Of a stretch of DNA of 64,000 bases, positions 1 to 10,460 are shown piece by piece. This DNA is from Pseudeuparius sepicola (taxonomy: Eukaryota; Arthropoda; Insecta; Coleoptera; Anthribidae): the NCBI GenBank assembly GCA_963920635.1, contig OY987298.1:35495787-35559786 (forward strand), read 5' to 3'. Position numbers and translations under genes: made by a program. How positions within the stretch are numbered: the stretch's first letter is position 1; each line of letters opens with the position of its first letter. Under the pieces are notes generated by a model. The model searched no databases, was not told the DNA's origin, and was given only the letters and a program-made list of their open reading frames with translations.

Positions 1-245
1 GTTACCTATGAACGTCTAGTTGGCCATGGAACAGAGCAAACTATTGAACTCTCATGTGAATTTGGATGCAAATGTAAGTAAATACATAAATATTGTTTTT
101 GTTAAATTCTCGCTCCATGTAATTTTTATTTCTCTTATTTTTAGGCTTTTACGGATGTTTTCCATGTGAGAATGAATTTCCGGACTGTTGCACCATGGTC
201 GATGGAAATGTTCTAGACATTTTCCTAGTCGTAACTGGAGAGCAT
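1..245 (+). CDS. Possible 3' exons of a Cys-rich protein (partial)
   Basis: Reading from base 1, an open frame runs to a GTAAGT donor at 81-86. The frame resumes after a TTATTTTTAG acceptor near 144 and ends at a TAG at about 249. The joined frame is cysteine-rich (C-x3-C-x-C-x3-C-x2-C, then a CC pair), which could suggest a small disulfide-rich or metal-binding protein. The last 18 or so codons lie inside a palindromic MITE-like repeat (193-418), so the present C-terminus is probably supplied by the repeat. No family is recognised and the 5' part is outside the window. It could also be a chance frame, and only the splice sites and cysteine spacing support it. Confidence 0.3.
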
Positions 246-418
246 CTTTAGTGGTGACTCGTCCATTAAGGGATTGTAACTAATCATCAAATGCCTAAGT
301 AATATCTAGTGGCAACCTTACTGATAATAAGTTGCGATCCAACATAAGACGAGTCGTCACTGCAGATGCTTACGGGTACGATCAGCAAAAACGTCTGAAA
401 GATTTCCATCGACCACGG
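193..418. repeat. Palindromic MITE-like repeat
   Basis: The first 70 bases and the last 70 bases are imperfect inverted copies: CCATGGTCGATGGAAAT at the left, and ATTTCCATCGACCACGG at the right. The inner pair is GTGACTCGTC against GACGAGTCGTCAC. The loop of about 90 bp is unrelated. No clear target duplication is visible. Confidence 0.65.
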
Positions 419-1731
419 CGGGACAGCCTAAAAATTTGTTCTCATATATTAATTTATATTAAATATTACCAGTTACTATAAAATATATTTAAAGTAACAC
501 TTCAATATTTTTACTACCTACCAATATGCGTATATTTTTTTCCTGAATATTTACATTATAAACAAATATGTATTAATTAAATTTTATAATAAGTAATATT
601 GCACTATAGAAAAATATTTTTGAAACTATTGTACGCATTATTAATAGTGAATATAACAAATAGTCAAATTAAAAACATGAATATTATAATTATATGTGAT
701 ATCATCTTAGTTTTTAGATTTAAAACGCATATAGGTACAAGTTGTTAAACCAAACTCCAGTATATTTACTCTTATAATACAGCCGATTTTATAAAATAGG
801 TAAATAGGATTTATTGCAATGAAAACTAAACAGTATCATTTCTGTACTTAATTTTCTACTTTTTTAAATAAGTATATACATATATCTAAGCACATTCGAA
901 TAAAAAATATTGTATGATACACGTACTCCTGGGGTTCGCCAGCCTCGAGTGTGCCTCGGCCGGTGAAGTCTGCATCCTTCCGAAAAACTCAACTTTTCGT
1001 CCTTGTACCATAAACTACTACGCGCGGACACAATTCATTATCATGCTTTACATAAAGTACAGTCAGGTATAAAAAACTTGGGAAATACTGCGAAGTACAG
1101 TCAAGGTATAGCTCGCGTACCTACTTTGGCGCTACGAGGTGACAGGAGACGTTGCGCGCAACTTTGAGACGGTACCGGAAATAAACTATTGCTGATAGAA
1201 AAAAGTTGTTCAGACAAATATCATAGGTAATTTTATAGTGAACAACTTTTGTTAAGAATATTTAGCGTTGTCGTTAGCAGAAAAAAAGATATTAGATGTG
1301 AAAAAAGTTGCAACCCCTTTTTTCCTTTAATTTTAATTGTGGTGACTATTTTTTGGTAAAATTCAAAATACAGGTATTATCCGCGAAAAACTAATTTAAA
1401 AAATAAATTCAAGATGGCGGGAAACCTGCAAAGGGTTGATGGTCGAAAATTCGGATAAGGAATTTTTTCTTACCCAATGAATTGCATTGTTACCCATATA
1501 AATCCAATTAAATTTACTGGATTACATCGCTTTCAGCTGGCGGGCCTTGTTATTGCGACGGTGCCGGTCAGGCGCGGCGTTTTCGTCGACGCGAACGCTA
1601 TCGCTGTCACTGTGCGCCGCAGACAGTTCTTACAAACCATAGCTTTACCTTTATTTACCACTTTCTTTGTTAAAGGTAGGGAATATCTGCCACATTATGG
1701 CATGTACTCATTTCGGTCTCTTTAATTCCAG
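419..1731. other. AT-rich non-coding stretch
   Basis: This is mostly AT-rich with stop codons in all frames. A slightly GC-richer patch at 930-1180 and another at 1540-1640 show no supported exon. The last part, ending in a TTTAATTCCAG acceptor at 1721-1731, is probably the intron upstream of the exon at 1732. Confidence 0.4.
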
Positions 1732-1987
1732 GTACGTCGTCGCCGGAACTGGCATGCAGCGCGGGCCCCCTCTCCCCCGGCAACGGCAAGGGAGGGGGCG
1801 GGCGGAAGCGGCCGCTGCTCGCCGGCGGCCCGCGCACCTCCATGACCCCCACCAAGCGCACCGTGATGAGCCTGCTGGCCCGCGCACGCGCAGCGCAGGC
1901 CAAGCAGATGACGGCCGCGACGGCGGTGACGGCCGCGGCTGCGGCGGCGGCGGCCAGCGCGGCGAGCTTTCCGCGGGCCTTACCAGA
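1732..1987 (+). CDS. Internal exon, Ala-rich nuclear-type protein (partial)
   Basis: A 256-nt exon is bounded by a good acceptor (TTTAATTCCAG) and donor (GTGAGTAT). In the frame starting at 1734 it encodes about 84 residues with very strong GC3 bias in an AT-rich neighbourhood. In order these are a Ser/Pro-rich start, a GNGKGGGGRKRP basic patch, a TPTKRTVMSLLARARAAQ segment that could form a basic helix, and an alanine run. The composition resembles disordered parts of insect transcriptional regulators, and I do not recognise the family. Both splice phases are incomplete (2 nt carried at each end), so flanking exons must lie outside or far away, and none is evident within several kb. Confidence 0.6.
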
Positions 1988-2275
1988 GTGAGTATAGATA
2001 CTACAACCAGGGCTGAATTAACGCCAACAAGGCCCGGGCCCGTTGGCGGCAAATTTTGCGGGGCGGCAATTTATCAAACTGTATGTATTTTTAGAAAATA
2101 AATCCCTATAATGAGCAATTAAAAAGTGACCACCCGGTGTAGCCAATATTTGTTTTATTTTTGTAAACCAGTAAACGAATCAAATAAATAATATTATATT
2201 ATTGTTAAACACAGTTTTGTGTTAAATTATATTTTTTATTATATTATAAATTAAATATATGTAATTATACATATA

Positions 2276-3468
2276 CAGGGTGTAACTAAACTGATGGTCA
2301 AAAATGAAACCACGTATTCTTGGAGTCAAAATAAGGGCACTTCTTCATATATTTTTTTCTCCTACGGGCCGTAGTTTTTTTTATACAGAGCGTAGAAGTT
2401 TGGAGAAAAATACACATATTTCTTAGTATTTCTAGAAGTATACGAGATATTTTCTTCAAACTTGGCGTGTCACATGAGCAGATGAGCCGTCAAACTTAAG
2501 ATTGACATGAAGCTTCTGAGGCTCCTAGTTGCGGAGATACAGGGTGTTAGTAAAATTAATTTGTTCAGAAAAATATGAATACCCCGTATAGTCGCATTTT
2601 TTAGTTTGTTTTGAGTGGTGAATAGAATGGTTAACAAAAAGTATCTCTTAGTATTTTTTCATATTCGCAGCCGTTTCTTAATTATTTTTAAAGAACGGCA
2701 ACGCTGCAATGAACAATAGTCACTTTAAGAATAAATCTAGCAATCTGTGGATGTCAATTAAACTTTATTTAACAAAATACAAACGCAAAAACAATAATAA
2801 AAGAAACGTATTGCTATTAGAAAATTAAATTATTAAATGTTCGAAATGACCGCCGTCTCTTTCAATACACGCAACTATGCGTTTCCGCATGTTTATTATT
2901 GCCATTCGCAAGTCCATAGCAAAAGTGCATATCAGTCAATTCTTCAAATGAAAATATAATTTTTCAAAATATTGATACTAAAGTGCAAAGTTGGCGGCCA
3001 AATGATTCAAATAATGCCAAGTTTAATTATTGACATCCACAGATTGTTAGATTTATTCTTAAAATGACTTTTTTATTGCAGCATTGCCGTTCTTTGAAAA
3101 TAATTTAAAAACGGCTGAGAATATGAAAAAATACTAAGAGATACTTTTTGTTAACCATTGAATTTATATTTTTCTGAACTAATTAATTTTAATACCACCC
3201 TGTATCTCCGCAACTGGGGGGCCTCACAAGCTTCATATTAACCTTAAATTTGACAACTCATCCGCTCATGTGACACGCCAAGTTTGAAGAAAATATCTCA
3301 TATACTTCTAGAGATACTAAGAAATATGTGTATTTTTCTCTAAATTTCTACGCTCTGTATAAAAAAAAACTATGGCCCGTAGGAGAAAAAAATATATGAA
3401 GAAGTGCCCTTATTTTGACTCCAAGAATACGTGGTTTCATTTTTAACCATCAGTTTAGTTACACCCTG
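2276..3468. mobile_element. Foldback element FB1, TA-flanked
   Basis: The ends CAGGGTGTAAC and GTTACACCCTG are flanked by TA. The two arms are inverted copies over about 500 bp each, including GGGCACTTCTTCATATAT against ATATATGAAGAAGTGCCC. The loop is 200-250 bp. It encodes no protein. The TA flank and end sequence suggest mobilisation by a Tc1/mariner-type transposase, which is inference. Confidence 0.8.
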
Positions 3469-3483
3469 TATATTTTGTATTGG

Positions 3484-3545
3484 TTGCTTCTGGGGTATTC
3501 CTAGTTTGGAGTATTGTGATGGTGTGAATTATTATTATTATTACA
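3484..3545 (+). repeat. SINE 3' tail fragment with (ATT)n
   Basis: The segment GGTTGCTTCTGGGGTATTCC...GGAGTATTGTGATGG followed by ATT repeats matches, with few changes, the tail of the SINE at 37975-38400. It directly abuts foldback FB1, which may have displaced the rest. Confidence 0.5.
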
Positions 3546-4211
3546 TAATAAATATTTTTAAAATCTATTGGTCCGCCGTGCGCCTAATCATTTTATAAGC
3601 TTTTATTTAGCTTGCAATGTACGTTAGTTTGTTTGTTTAGGTCAAATTTTACAAGCTGAATTAACCCACTTCTTGACAACCAATTGAGCTGAAAATTGGC
3701 ATACACCGTTAGGTCTGGTGACAATACAATATGCAATACTCACTACTGTAATACTTTCAAATGGCCTCCGCTCCAAGATGGTGGATGATGTATTTTTTGT
3801 CAACCACCTTAATATGATTACCAAAATGAAAGGGCTTGAAGAATAGAAAACGATAAAGTTAGTGACATCGCACTAAATTCAATATGACCACATCTGCATT
3901 AATTATGCAATTAATAGTAAAATATATTATTTTAAACAAACTTTTATTTAAATGCTCTGAAAAGAAGAAAATAATATTTGAAATAAATCAAACCAAAGCA
4001 AACCCATAATTTTGTTACATTATACAACAATAATTGTATTATGAAAAGCTTGTCGTGAGATTTTCGTGTGTAATTTTTTTTATAGAAAAATACAATTTTT
4101 AGTTATAATAACTACTTTTGTCAAAATATATATATTCTCGCGAGCTTTTCGTGTATAAATTTCTTTTATAGAAAAGTACCTTTTCTACTTTAGAATTACT
4201 TTTAAGATATA
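3546..4211. other. AT-rich stretch, nothing recognised
   Basis: No exon, RNA gene or paired repeat end is supported here. The area has stop codons in all frames and short A/T runs. Confidence 0.3.
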
Positions 4212-4734
4212 CAGAGTGTCGCAGTTTTTTTGATCGGAACTTTGACATTTTGTACAAAACTCATTGTAAGGTGGTTGTGGTTGTTCATATAACCATAGGT
4301 CCTAAAGTTCTTTTCTTTCTGAGTTGTAGTTATCTTTTTGAAATTGAATTATGAATATCTCCCAAAATAATCAAGCTGATGAACTGAAATTTGGCACTGG
4401 ATGGAGAATAAGCTGAACATGTCAATTTCTACGTATCTCACTTGCGCTGTTTTTTTATTGTGCTTCTACTCGTAACTTTTTTTGAGGTTATCTTTTCGGT
4501 CTTGCATTTTTCATATTATTCTCCATCCCCAAAAACACAGAAGTGCTAAATTTCAGTTCAGTAGCTTGATTATTTTAAAAGATATTGCCATAATTCAATT
4601 TGAAAAAGAAAACTAACCGCCCTTATCTTAGAAAATAATAACTTTAGGACCTATTATGTTTATATGAGTAACCCGCTTTGCAACGAGTTTTTCTACAAAA
4701 TGTCCGTCTTGATCAAAAAACCGGAGACACCCTG
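4212..4734. mobile_element. Foldback element FB2, TA-flanked
   Basis: Inverted ends CAGAGTGTCGCAG and CCGGAGACACCCTG are flanked by TA. Inner paired segments include CATAGGTCCTAAAGTT against AACTTTAGGACCTAT. A central part containing AATCAAGCTGATGAACTG recurs, diverged, at about 62150, so the family is dispersed. No coding capacity is seen. Confidence 0.75.
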
Positions 4735-5320
4735 TATATATTCTCGCGACAAGCTTTTAAATCATGTACAATTGTTATTATATAGTTATACATATAGTAT
4801 TATTATTATTACCAAGTTTGGAGCGGTAATTATTGAAAATGCCTAGGGGCGGCAAACTTCTTAATCCGCCACTGACTACAACTGTTAACTGTTTATCGTA
4901 TGTTCTGTTTAGTTAAGTGCAAACTTTAGTATGTAGGTTATACCTACTACTTTAAAATAGTAGATATAAAATGAGTACCTATTCAAATTGCATAATACGT
5001 TTTAATCTTATTTATTCATGTTTAATCCTGTTATCGTCTGTTTGGAAATGAAAGCTGGGGAAAAAAGTTTCATTCAAAAGTTGTTTGTAATCAGGGGAAC
5101 TTCTTATTTTTTAAGGTTTGGTATATACAGGGTGTTATGAAATTAGCGAAAACACCCAAATTACGTTTTTTAATGCAATGGCCTTCTTTTTTATTCACTC
5201 TATTACTCGCCTTGATTGCATTTTCGTTTTTGAAGATCGGTGGCGGCGTTGCCAAGTTACTAGATATTTCCTATAATTGCGGACCCTTGGAAAACCAGTG
5301 ATATTTCCGTTTCTGCTATA
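4735..5320. other. Unassigned AT-rich DNA with one isolated repeat end
   Basis: A single TATACAGGGTGTTATG end at about 5126 has no partner nearby. Otherwise I see no gene or structure. Confidence 0.3.
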
Positions 5321-6238
5321 AAGTGTGGTCATTTAAATGTGCAACATATGGAATTTTTTTTGTTAATTACGCAACTAAAATACAAATATTCCCGAAAGTT
5401 GGTGCATGTTCGATAATCATATTAGGCGCACTTAGAATGGTTGCAAGTCAAACAGCATACAGGGTAGGTAAAAAAATATAAAAATTTTACAAGAGTACCT
5501 AAAGTACCCTTATTTCAAAAAAATCAGCAAAATGTTAATAAGAAAAGTTGTCTAGAATTAAAAGCTATGCCTAAATACCAAAACATGGCTTTGTAAGAAA
5601 AAAAAACATTTTTTTAACATTAATAATTTCCTAACAAAAATTTTGTTTTAATATTCACCCTAAACAGTTTCAAAAATCAATCAAAATTAAATCAATTTCG
5701 CCTAACTTTGTTCAAATTCAAGCATATTTGTAAAATTAACTTAGATTTTTAAGTTTGTAGGGAATCACAAACTTCATGTTTGTTGCAACGATAATTAACA
5801 AAACTTTAAAATTTCGCTAAAATTCTTCTGAACAAGGTAAAACATTAGCAATGATAATGTGTATATTAGAAAACTCTCATTTAAGGTGCAAAATTTTTAT
5901 TTTAAATGTTTATTAAGAAATTATAGAAATTAATTGACAAAAAAAATGTTTTCTTAGGAGGCTATGTTGAGGTATTTAAGCATAGATTTCAATTCTAAAC
6001 AACTTTTCTTAATAAACTTTTGCTTAATTTCTTTAAATAAGGGTAGGTACTTTACCCTTGAACAATTTTTATATTTTTTGACCCACCCTGTAAATATGCT
6101 GTTTAACTTGCAACCATTCTAGGTGCACCTAATTTGATTATTGAACATGGATCAACTTTCGGCAATATCTGTATTTTGGTTGTGCAATTAATAAAAAAAA
6201 GTCCCATAATTATGTTGCACACTTAAATGACTACACTG
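5321..6238. mobile_element. Foldback element FB3
   Basis: Inverted arms begin AGTGTGGTCATTTAA at the left and end TGACTACACTG at the right, flanked by TA. They pair across about 350 bp, including TGCAAGTCAAACAGCAT against ATGCTGTTTAACTTGCA. A second, left-truncated copy lies at about 57243-58063. No ORF of note. Confidence 0.75.
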
Positions 6239-6471
6239 TATACATTCCAAAGTGGAGTTATATGGGGAAATTAAATACCTACTTGTTCATATTAAAAAAT
6301 ATATATAAAAACTAGGTACAAAGCCAAAATTTCAACTCAAACTCTTAAAATAACAGTAGTATTTAAACATGATGTATATACAGGGAGATTCAGTCATGAT
6401 GTAAAAAAATTTAACCACACAATAGGGGACGCCTACTAAAAAGGAAAATGCGAAAAAAAATTGTTTTGAAG

Positions 6472-6475
6472 AAGT
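6472..6475. repeat. Target-site duplication AAGT (left)
   Basis: AAGT immediately precedes the left terminus CAGTAG of the giant inverted-repeat element. The identical AAGT immediately follows the right terminus at 22646-22649. Bases outside these four differ. Confidence 0.6.
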
Positions 6476-6539
6476 CAGTAGTAATACAAAGAGAGTTCTA
6501 ACCCACGACCTTGAAAAAAGCGTGCAAAGTGGCTACGTC

Positions 6540-6625
6540 ATGCCCGAGGTCACGTGACGTCACCGGATGACCCCAGTTGACCCCTAGATCCTGATAGATT
6601 AACCTTTGACCTTTGGGCCACGTGT
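6540..6625. promoter_or_regulatory. Cluster of E-box, CRE and DR1-like sites at tip
   Basis: Within 90 bp of arm tip lie CACGTG (6551-6556), overlapping a perfect palindromic CRE TGACGTCA (6555-6562), and a second CACGTG (6619-6624). TAACCTTTGACCT at 6600-6612 read on the minus strand is AGGTCAAAGGTTA, a direct repeat of nuclear-receptor half-sites with 1-bp spacing. TTGACCCC occurs twice. The sites match well-known binding consensuses; occupancy is inference. The right arm has the same cluster. Confidence 0.4.
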
Positions 6626-6643
6626 GACCCCCAGTTGACCCCC

Positions 6644-6706
6644 CCCCCACTCCAACGGCGGGTGTCAGCCCCCACTCCAACGACGGGGCAACCCCCACTC
6701 CAACGG
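6644..6706. repeat. Three CCCCACTCCAACG direct repeats
   Basis: The 13-mer occurs three times at roughly 24-bp spacing just upstream of the gene A promoter, and again in the right arm. The C-run before the first copy differs by one base between the arms. Confidence 0.7.
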
Positions 6707-6723
6707 CTTGGTGGGGTGAGGTC

Positions 6724-6747
6724 TATATATTCGTGCGCAAGAGCAGT
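6724..6747 (+). promoter_or_regulatory. TATA box and CAGT initiator of gene A
   Basis: TATATAT at 6724-6730 is followed by CAGT at 6744-6747, about 20 bp downstream. The gene A start codon is at 6801. The spacing resembles arthropod core promoters, and the TATA + CAGT pairing is also common in insect DNA virus early genes. The mirror copy serves the right arm. Confidence 0.45.
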
Positions 6748-6800
6748 TTTCCCGTTATATACACTTACAATTTCCTACAGTCTGATTTGCCGAGTTCAAA

Positions 6801-7109
6801 ATGCAGTCGTTCCTGAATCACCTGAACAAGAATTTGATCTTCAAGAAATTCGAAAGCGTTCAAAATATGGAGGTGGGTGAAAATTTTCAAATCACGAGCG
6901 TGGACAAAGTCAACACGCAATACGGAGAGAAGGTCTACGTCGAGTTCGAAGAATTTAAGACGGTGCTGCCGCAACGATACACGGCCGAGTTTACGCCCCA
7001 ACGGATCGAAGAAATTAATAGGGATATCGGTAACGGAAGGAGGTATTACATGAAGAGTCTTGGACCCGTCGGCCGATCTACAAATATCGAATTTATTGTA
7101 GAACCATGA
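6801..7109 (+). CDS. Gene A, 102-aa small protein, possible OB-fold
   Basis: A 102-residue intact ORF is preceded by a TATA/CAGT promoter and followed by AATAAA 125 bp after its stop. Residues about 27-45 contain the pattern G-x-x-F-x-I-T-S-V-x-K-V-N-T-x-Y-G, and then V-Y-V-E-F and V-L-P-Q-R-Y. The C-terminus holds a YYMKSLGPVGRSTNIEF motif. This alternation of short strands with conserved glycines is like small OB-fold nucleic-acid-binding proteins that recur in insect genomes; that assignment is by eye and tentative. The stop codon overlaps the start of gene B (ATGA), suggesting coupled translation. An identical protein is encoded on the minus strand in the right arm, so the element is diploid for it. 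No intron is apparent. Confidence 0.7.
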   Translation: MQSFLNHLNKNLIFKKFESVQNMEVGENFQITSVDKVNTQYGEKVYVEFEEFKTVLPQRYTAEFTPQRIEEINRDIGNGRRYYMKSLGPVGRSTNIEFIVEP

Positions 7110-7228
7110 CGAAGCTGGAGTACAGAAGAAAACTGCAACAATATTTGAAGAATTTAGAAGCATTGAAATATGAACTTATGTTATATGAAATTAAAATGAA
7201 GATAAAACATATTGACTTACACAATTAA
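7106..7228 (+). CDS. Gene B, 40-aa coiled-coil micro-ORF
   Basis: This starts at the ATG that overlaps the gene A stop (ATGA at 7106-7109) and encodes 40 residues rich in Leu, Lys, Tyr and Glu with heptad-like spacing, predicted to be one amphipathic helix. AATAAA follows at 7234. The ORF is kept open in both arms, with one apparent amino-acid difference near residue 18 (Glu in the left arm, Gly in the right). The overlap and shared polyadenylation signal make it the second cistron of one short transcript. Its function is unknown. Conservation of the frame supports coding, but its shortness limits certainty. Confidence 0.45.
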   Translation: MTKLEYRRKLQQYLKNLEALKYELMLYEIKMKIKHIDLHN

Positions 7229-7233
7229 TTTTT

Positions 7234-7239
7234 AATAAA
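7234..7239 (+). terminator. Polyadenylation signal AATAAA after genes A/B
   Basis: AATAAA lies 6 bp after the gene B stop codon, giving a transcript of only about 500 nt from the CAGT initiator. Confidence 0.5.
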
Positions 7240-7365
7240 CGTTTAAAAATCTTTTGTTGTGTTTTTTTATAAGAATCTTTGTGTTGAAGGGAAAACACCT
7301 GAAGCATCATATTATAATAAAACTCTCACTCTAAGCAATAATATCACTCTATTCCACTGTTATGT

Positions 7366-8057
7366 GTATACAGGGTGATTCTTAACTTATACACATAAAT
7401 TTGGAAAATTGTAGGTTATGTCAAGTAATGGCTAATAATGAAAAAAAAAGTCTAATAAAATTGTTATCGATAAGGTCTGCGTTTGTGATCTTATGAACCA
7501 TAATTTTTAATTTATTTGTGCAAATAAACCCCGAATTGTTCAAGTACACAAAATTATAACTCAGCTGTTGCGTCGCATCGGGTTACTCGCTGCGAACGCG
7601 TGACCGCATAGTAAATATATAGTAAGAGAAAACACGTGGAATAGTTCACGACAGACGCCTGCTTTGTTTGGTCGAGCACTCAGCGATTTTGCTGAAACCG
7701 CATATAGAACAATAGGCTACAAATTTCACCCAATTATCTTCTAAATAAAAAAATCTGAAAAAATTGCAGATAGAATAATAAACGGAAAATTTGGGAAAAT
7801 CAGCATGTAACGCAAACGATTTAGGCCGGAATCTTCAACTAGACACGTGGAAATCCGAGGTAGACTCCTTGGTATCAGGAAATGTGATACATTATGGTAA
7901 ATAAGAAACCACGTGGAACCGTATATGATGCGATGTACAACGTAAACAATTAGTACGTCAGGGGCTCGGATTTTCTGCTGATGCAGGTATATCGTGATTT
8001 CCAAATATATCTTCTGATCGGCTGATCGGAAAAAATCCTCATATAGCGCAATCGATT
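7366..8057. other. Arm segment with E-boxes, no gene recognised
   Basis: An isolated TATACAGGGTGATTC end is at 7369. Three CACGTG sites lie at 7633, 7844 and 7910. A 108-codon minus-strand frame at 7741-8067 is open but has no coding character that I recognise and is identical in the other arm only because the arms are copies. Confidence 0.35.
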
Positions 8058-8120
8058 TTGGGGCCACCCCTTGGGGGGGGTGGACTTAGTCTACCCCGGG
8101 GTGGGTGGGGGGTGGCGGGT

Positions 8121-8184
8121 GGGCAACTATGTGCCAGGAGGAACGGAGGCCGAAGGCCTCCGTCCGACTGGCATGTAGTTGCCC
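8121..8184. repeat. 31-nt stem GC-rich hairpin
   Basis: The arms GGGCAACTATGTGCCAG.. and ..CTGGCATGTAGTTGCCC pair around a GAA loop (8152-8154), with GGAGGCC/GGCCTCC at the tip and few mismatches. It sits in a GC-rich block (8058-8240) bracketed by a C/G-run (CCCCGGGGTGGGTGGGG). The right arm has it at 20937-21000 with one base change. Confidence 0.75.
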
Positions 8185-9284
8185 GAACAAAATCCACCCT
8201 TCCCCCTTGCACGCGTTTCGCGCATGCGCAGTTCCGCACTTTTGATACCTATGAAAAATCGAAAAAATTTGAAAATTTTTTATTCAAAAAATGTAATTTT
8301 AAAAAGGTCCTGATCCTATAATCCCGATAACATTTTGGGAAATTTTCATTTTTTGACGGTGAAATGTACAAGACAAGACTCAGACGAATGTTTTATATAC
8401 AAGTGCAGATAGAATTTTTTCGAGTGACTGATAAAAACAGTTATTATAATAGTTAGTCGGAAGGCCCCAGATAACATAGGAAATTTTGTTTGAACAAAAT
8501 CTGTAAAAAAAATCCAAGACGTGAAAATGTAGGTAGAATTTTCGAATAAGTTTTGTATACCGGTAAAAATATATGTAAAGGTAAAAATAACGTCAGTTTC
8601 ACTTGGAAAAAAATGATGGAAAAATTTCAGTAAAAAAAATACGATGTAGAGGTTGTACCAAAAAAAATTGGAAATAATTATTTATTCCAGTAAAATATAC
8701 ACAAGACCGAAAAAGGTAATTGCGCGGCTGTCCCATTTTATACACCCTAGCTGTTTCAGTTCATCTCGTTTGGAAAAATTTTAGGGGTTATTACTTTTTT
8801 AAATACCGGTTTCCTCAACCTTATTTGAAAGTAAATATTTTTTAGTTCCCCACAGAAGGAAATAATGACGATATTTTATACCGGTGGATTCAAAAAATAT
8901 ATAAGGTTAGGAAAAAACCTTGGTAGGCAAACGCGGCTCTGCTGACCAGACAAAAAAAAACCTTAGTCGACAAATAATGGCCTATAAGAAGGGTGCGTGA
9001 TTCCACGTATCAGTTCGAGTGCTCCAAGATGCAAGTAAGTATATACCAGCTGTCCCATTTTTAAACAGCTAGATATTTGGAAACCTTTCGTAAAAAAATT
9101 CCCAAGGATTACATGAGCAAAAGAAAGAAAAAAATGTAAATATACCAGCTGTCCCATTTATAAACCGCTTGATATCTTGGAAACGAAAACTTATATAAAG
9201 GAAGTAAAAGCTATATCTTAATAGGCGGAGGACCGACTGTCATTCAGACAGGTGAAAATTTTTTGTGATTTTTTGTAGAAGTTT

Positions 9285-9585
9285 TTTGCCAAAAAATTTT
9301 TTTGTCAATTTTTTTTTCGTCAAAATTTTTTTTTGTCAAATTTTTTTTTTGACAATTTTTTTTGCCAAAATTTTTGTTTGCCAAATTTTTTTTTGCCAAA
9401 TTTTTTTTTTGTCAAAATTTTTTTTGTCAAAATTTTTTTTTTGTCAAAATTTTTTTTGTCAAAATTTTTTTTTGTAAAATTTTTTTTGACATTTTTTTTG
9501 CCAAATTTTTTTTTTGTCGAATTTTTTTTTGCCAATTTTTTTTTTTGCCAAATTCTTTTTCGACAAAATTTTTTTTGATACAAAT
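9285..9585. repeat. Oligo-T minisatellite, unit TTTTTTTGNCAAAATT
   Basis: About 17 degenerate units of roughly 16-18 bp alternate T-runs with GTCAAAAT, GCCAAAAT or GACAAT. Every frame reads as low-complexity Phe- or Lys-rich peptide, which is an artefact of the repeat. The mirror copy is at 19550-19850. Confidence 0.85.
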
Positions 9586-10460
9586 ATAATTGCTAACGTT
9601 TAATTTGTTTACCCCATTTACGAAAATGATAACAAAATTGGATCAGACAAGATGTTTTTTCGAAGTATAGTTTTTAAACACAGGGTGCCACCACCGGTTT
9701 TACGATATAGGTTTCAAAATGCGACGCAAGTACATAAAAAAAATACCCTAGAGATAAGAAAACAAAATACAACTCACAGAAAGATTCTTGATGATGTATA
9801 AAAAGAAATCAGGTTACATCTAATGCCCCAGACAGTAAAATAAACATCCCCGAGCTATCAGATATAACCAAACATCATTTTTCTAACGGCACAGTCATTT
9901 TCACGGGAAAAACAACCAGTAACCGTTCAAATTCCATAGATAGGTACTGCCGTAATCCAAAATTTCACTGAACTACGCGTATCTATTATACTGAAGTAGG
10001 TACTGATACACTTCCATCTTTCCAAAGAAAAACAAACACGAAACTCAGACTTTTCATATATTTATTACAACGCCTCGATAGAGTCTTTATTTGTGGCCAC
10101 GACCGAGAATCTACTGAAGCAAGTGCGACGCATAGGACGTGAAAAGTGCCGAGTTGGTTTTATTAAACAATGAAACTTATACCTACGTATATATAAAATA
10201 AATGAGAAATATGCCAGAGATGTGAAACCTAATTGTGTTGCAAGTTTGAGGGTCCAAAAAATATTGGCTTTAATTTTTTAAGGTGAGAAACACATCTAAC
10301 AGCCAGTTTGGAAATATACAAGGCAAAAAAAGTAGTGATGTGGCTGTCCCATTTTATGTTTTATACAGGTTGGGTTATTTTAGAATAGTTGTTCAATAGA
10401 CCGAGACAACATCATAAACGCTTCCCGTTAGAACAGAATGTGATGAAAAGAAAAATTCCA

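Noticed and set aside
6765..7163. 132-codon minus-strand frame opposite gene A
   Set aside because: Antisense shadow of gene A, which has its own promoter, overlap and polyadenylation signal.
7741..8067. 108-codon minus-strand frame in the arm
   Set aside because: No codon bias or motif; its presence in both arms only reflects the duplication.
9265..9589. Several long Phe- or Lys-rich open frames on both strands
   Set aside because: They are by-products of an oligo-T minisatellite with few stop codons; all frames look alike.
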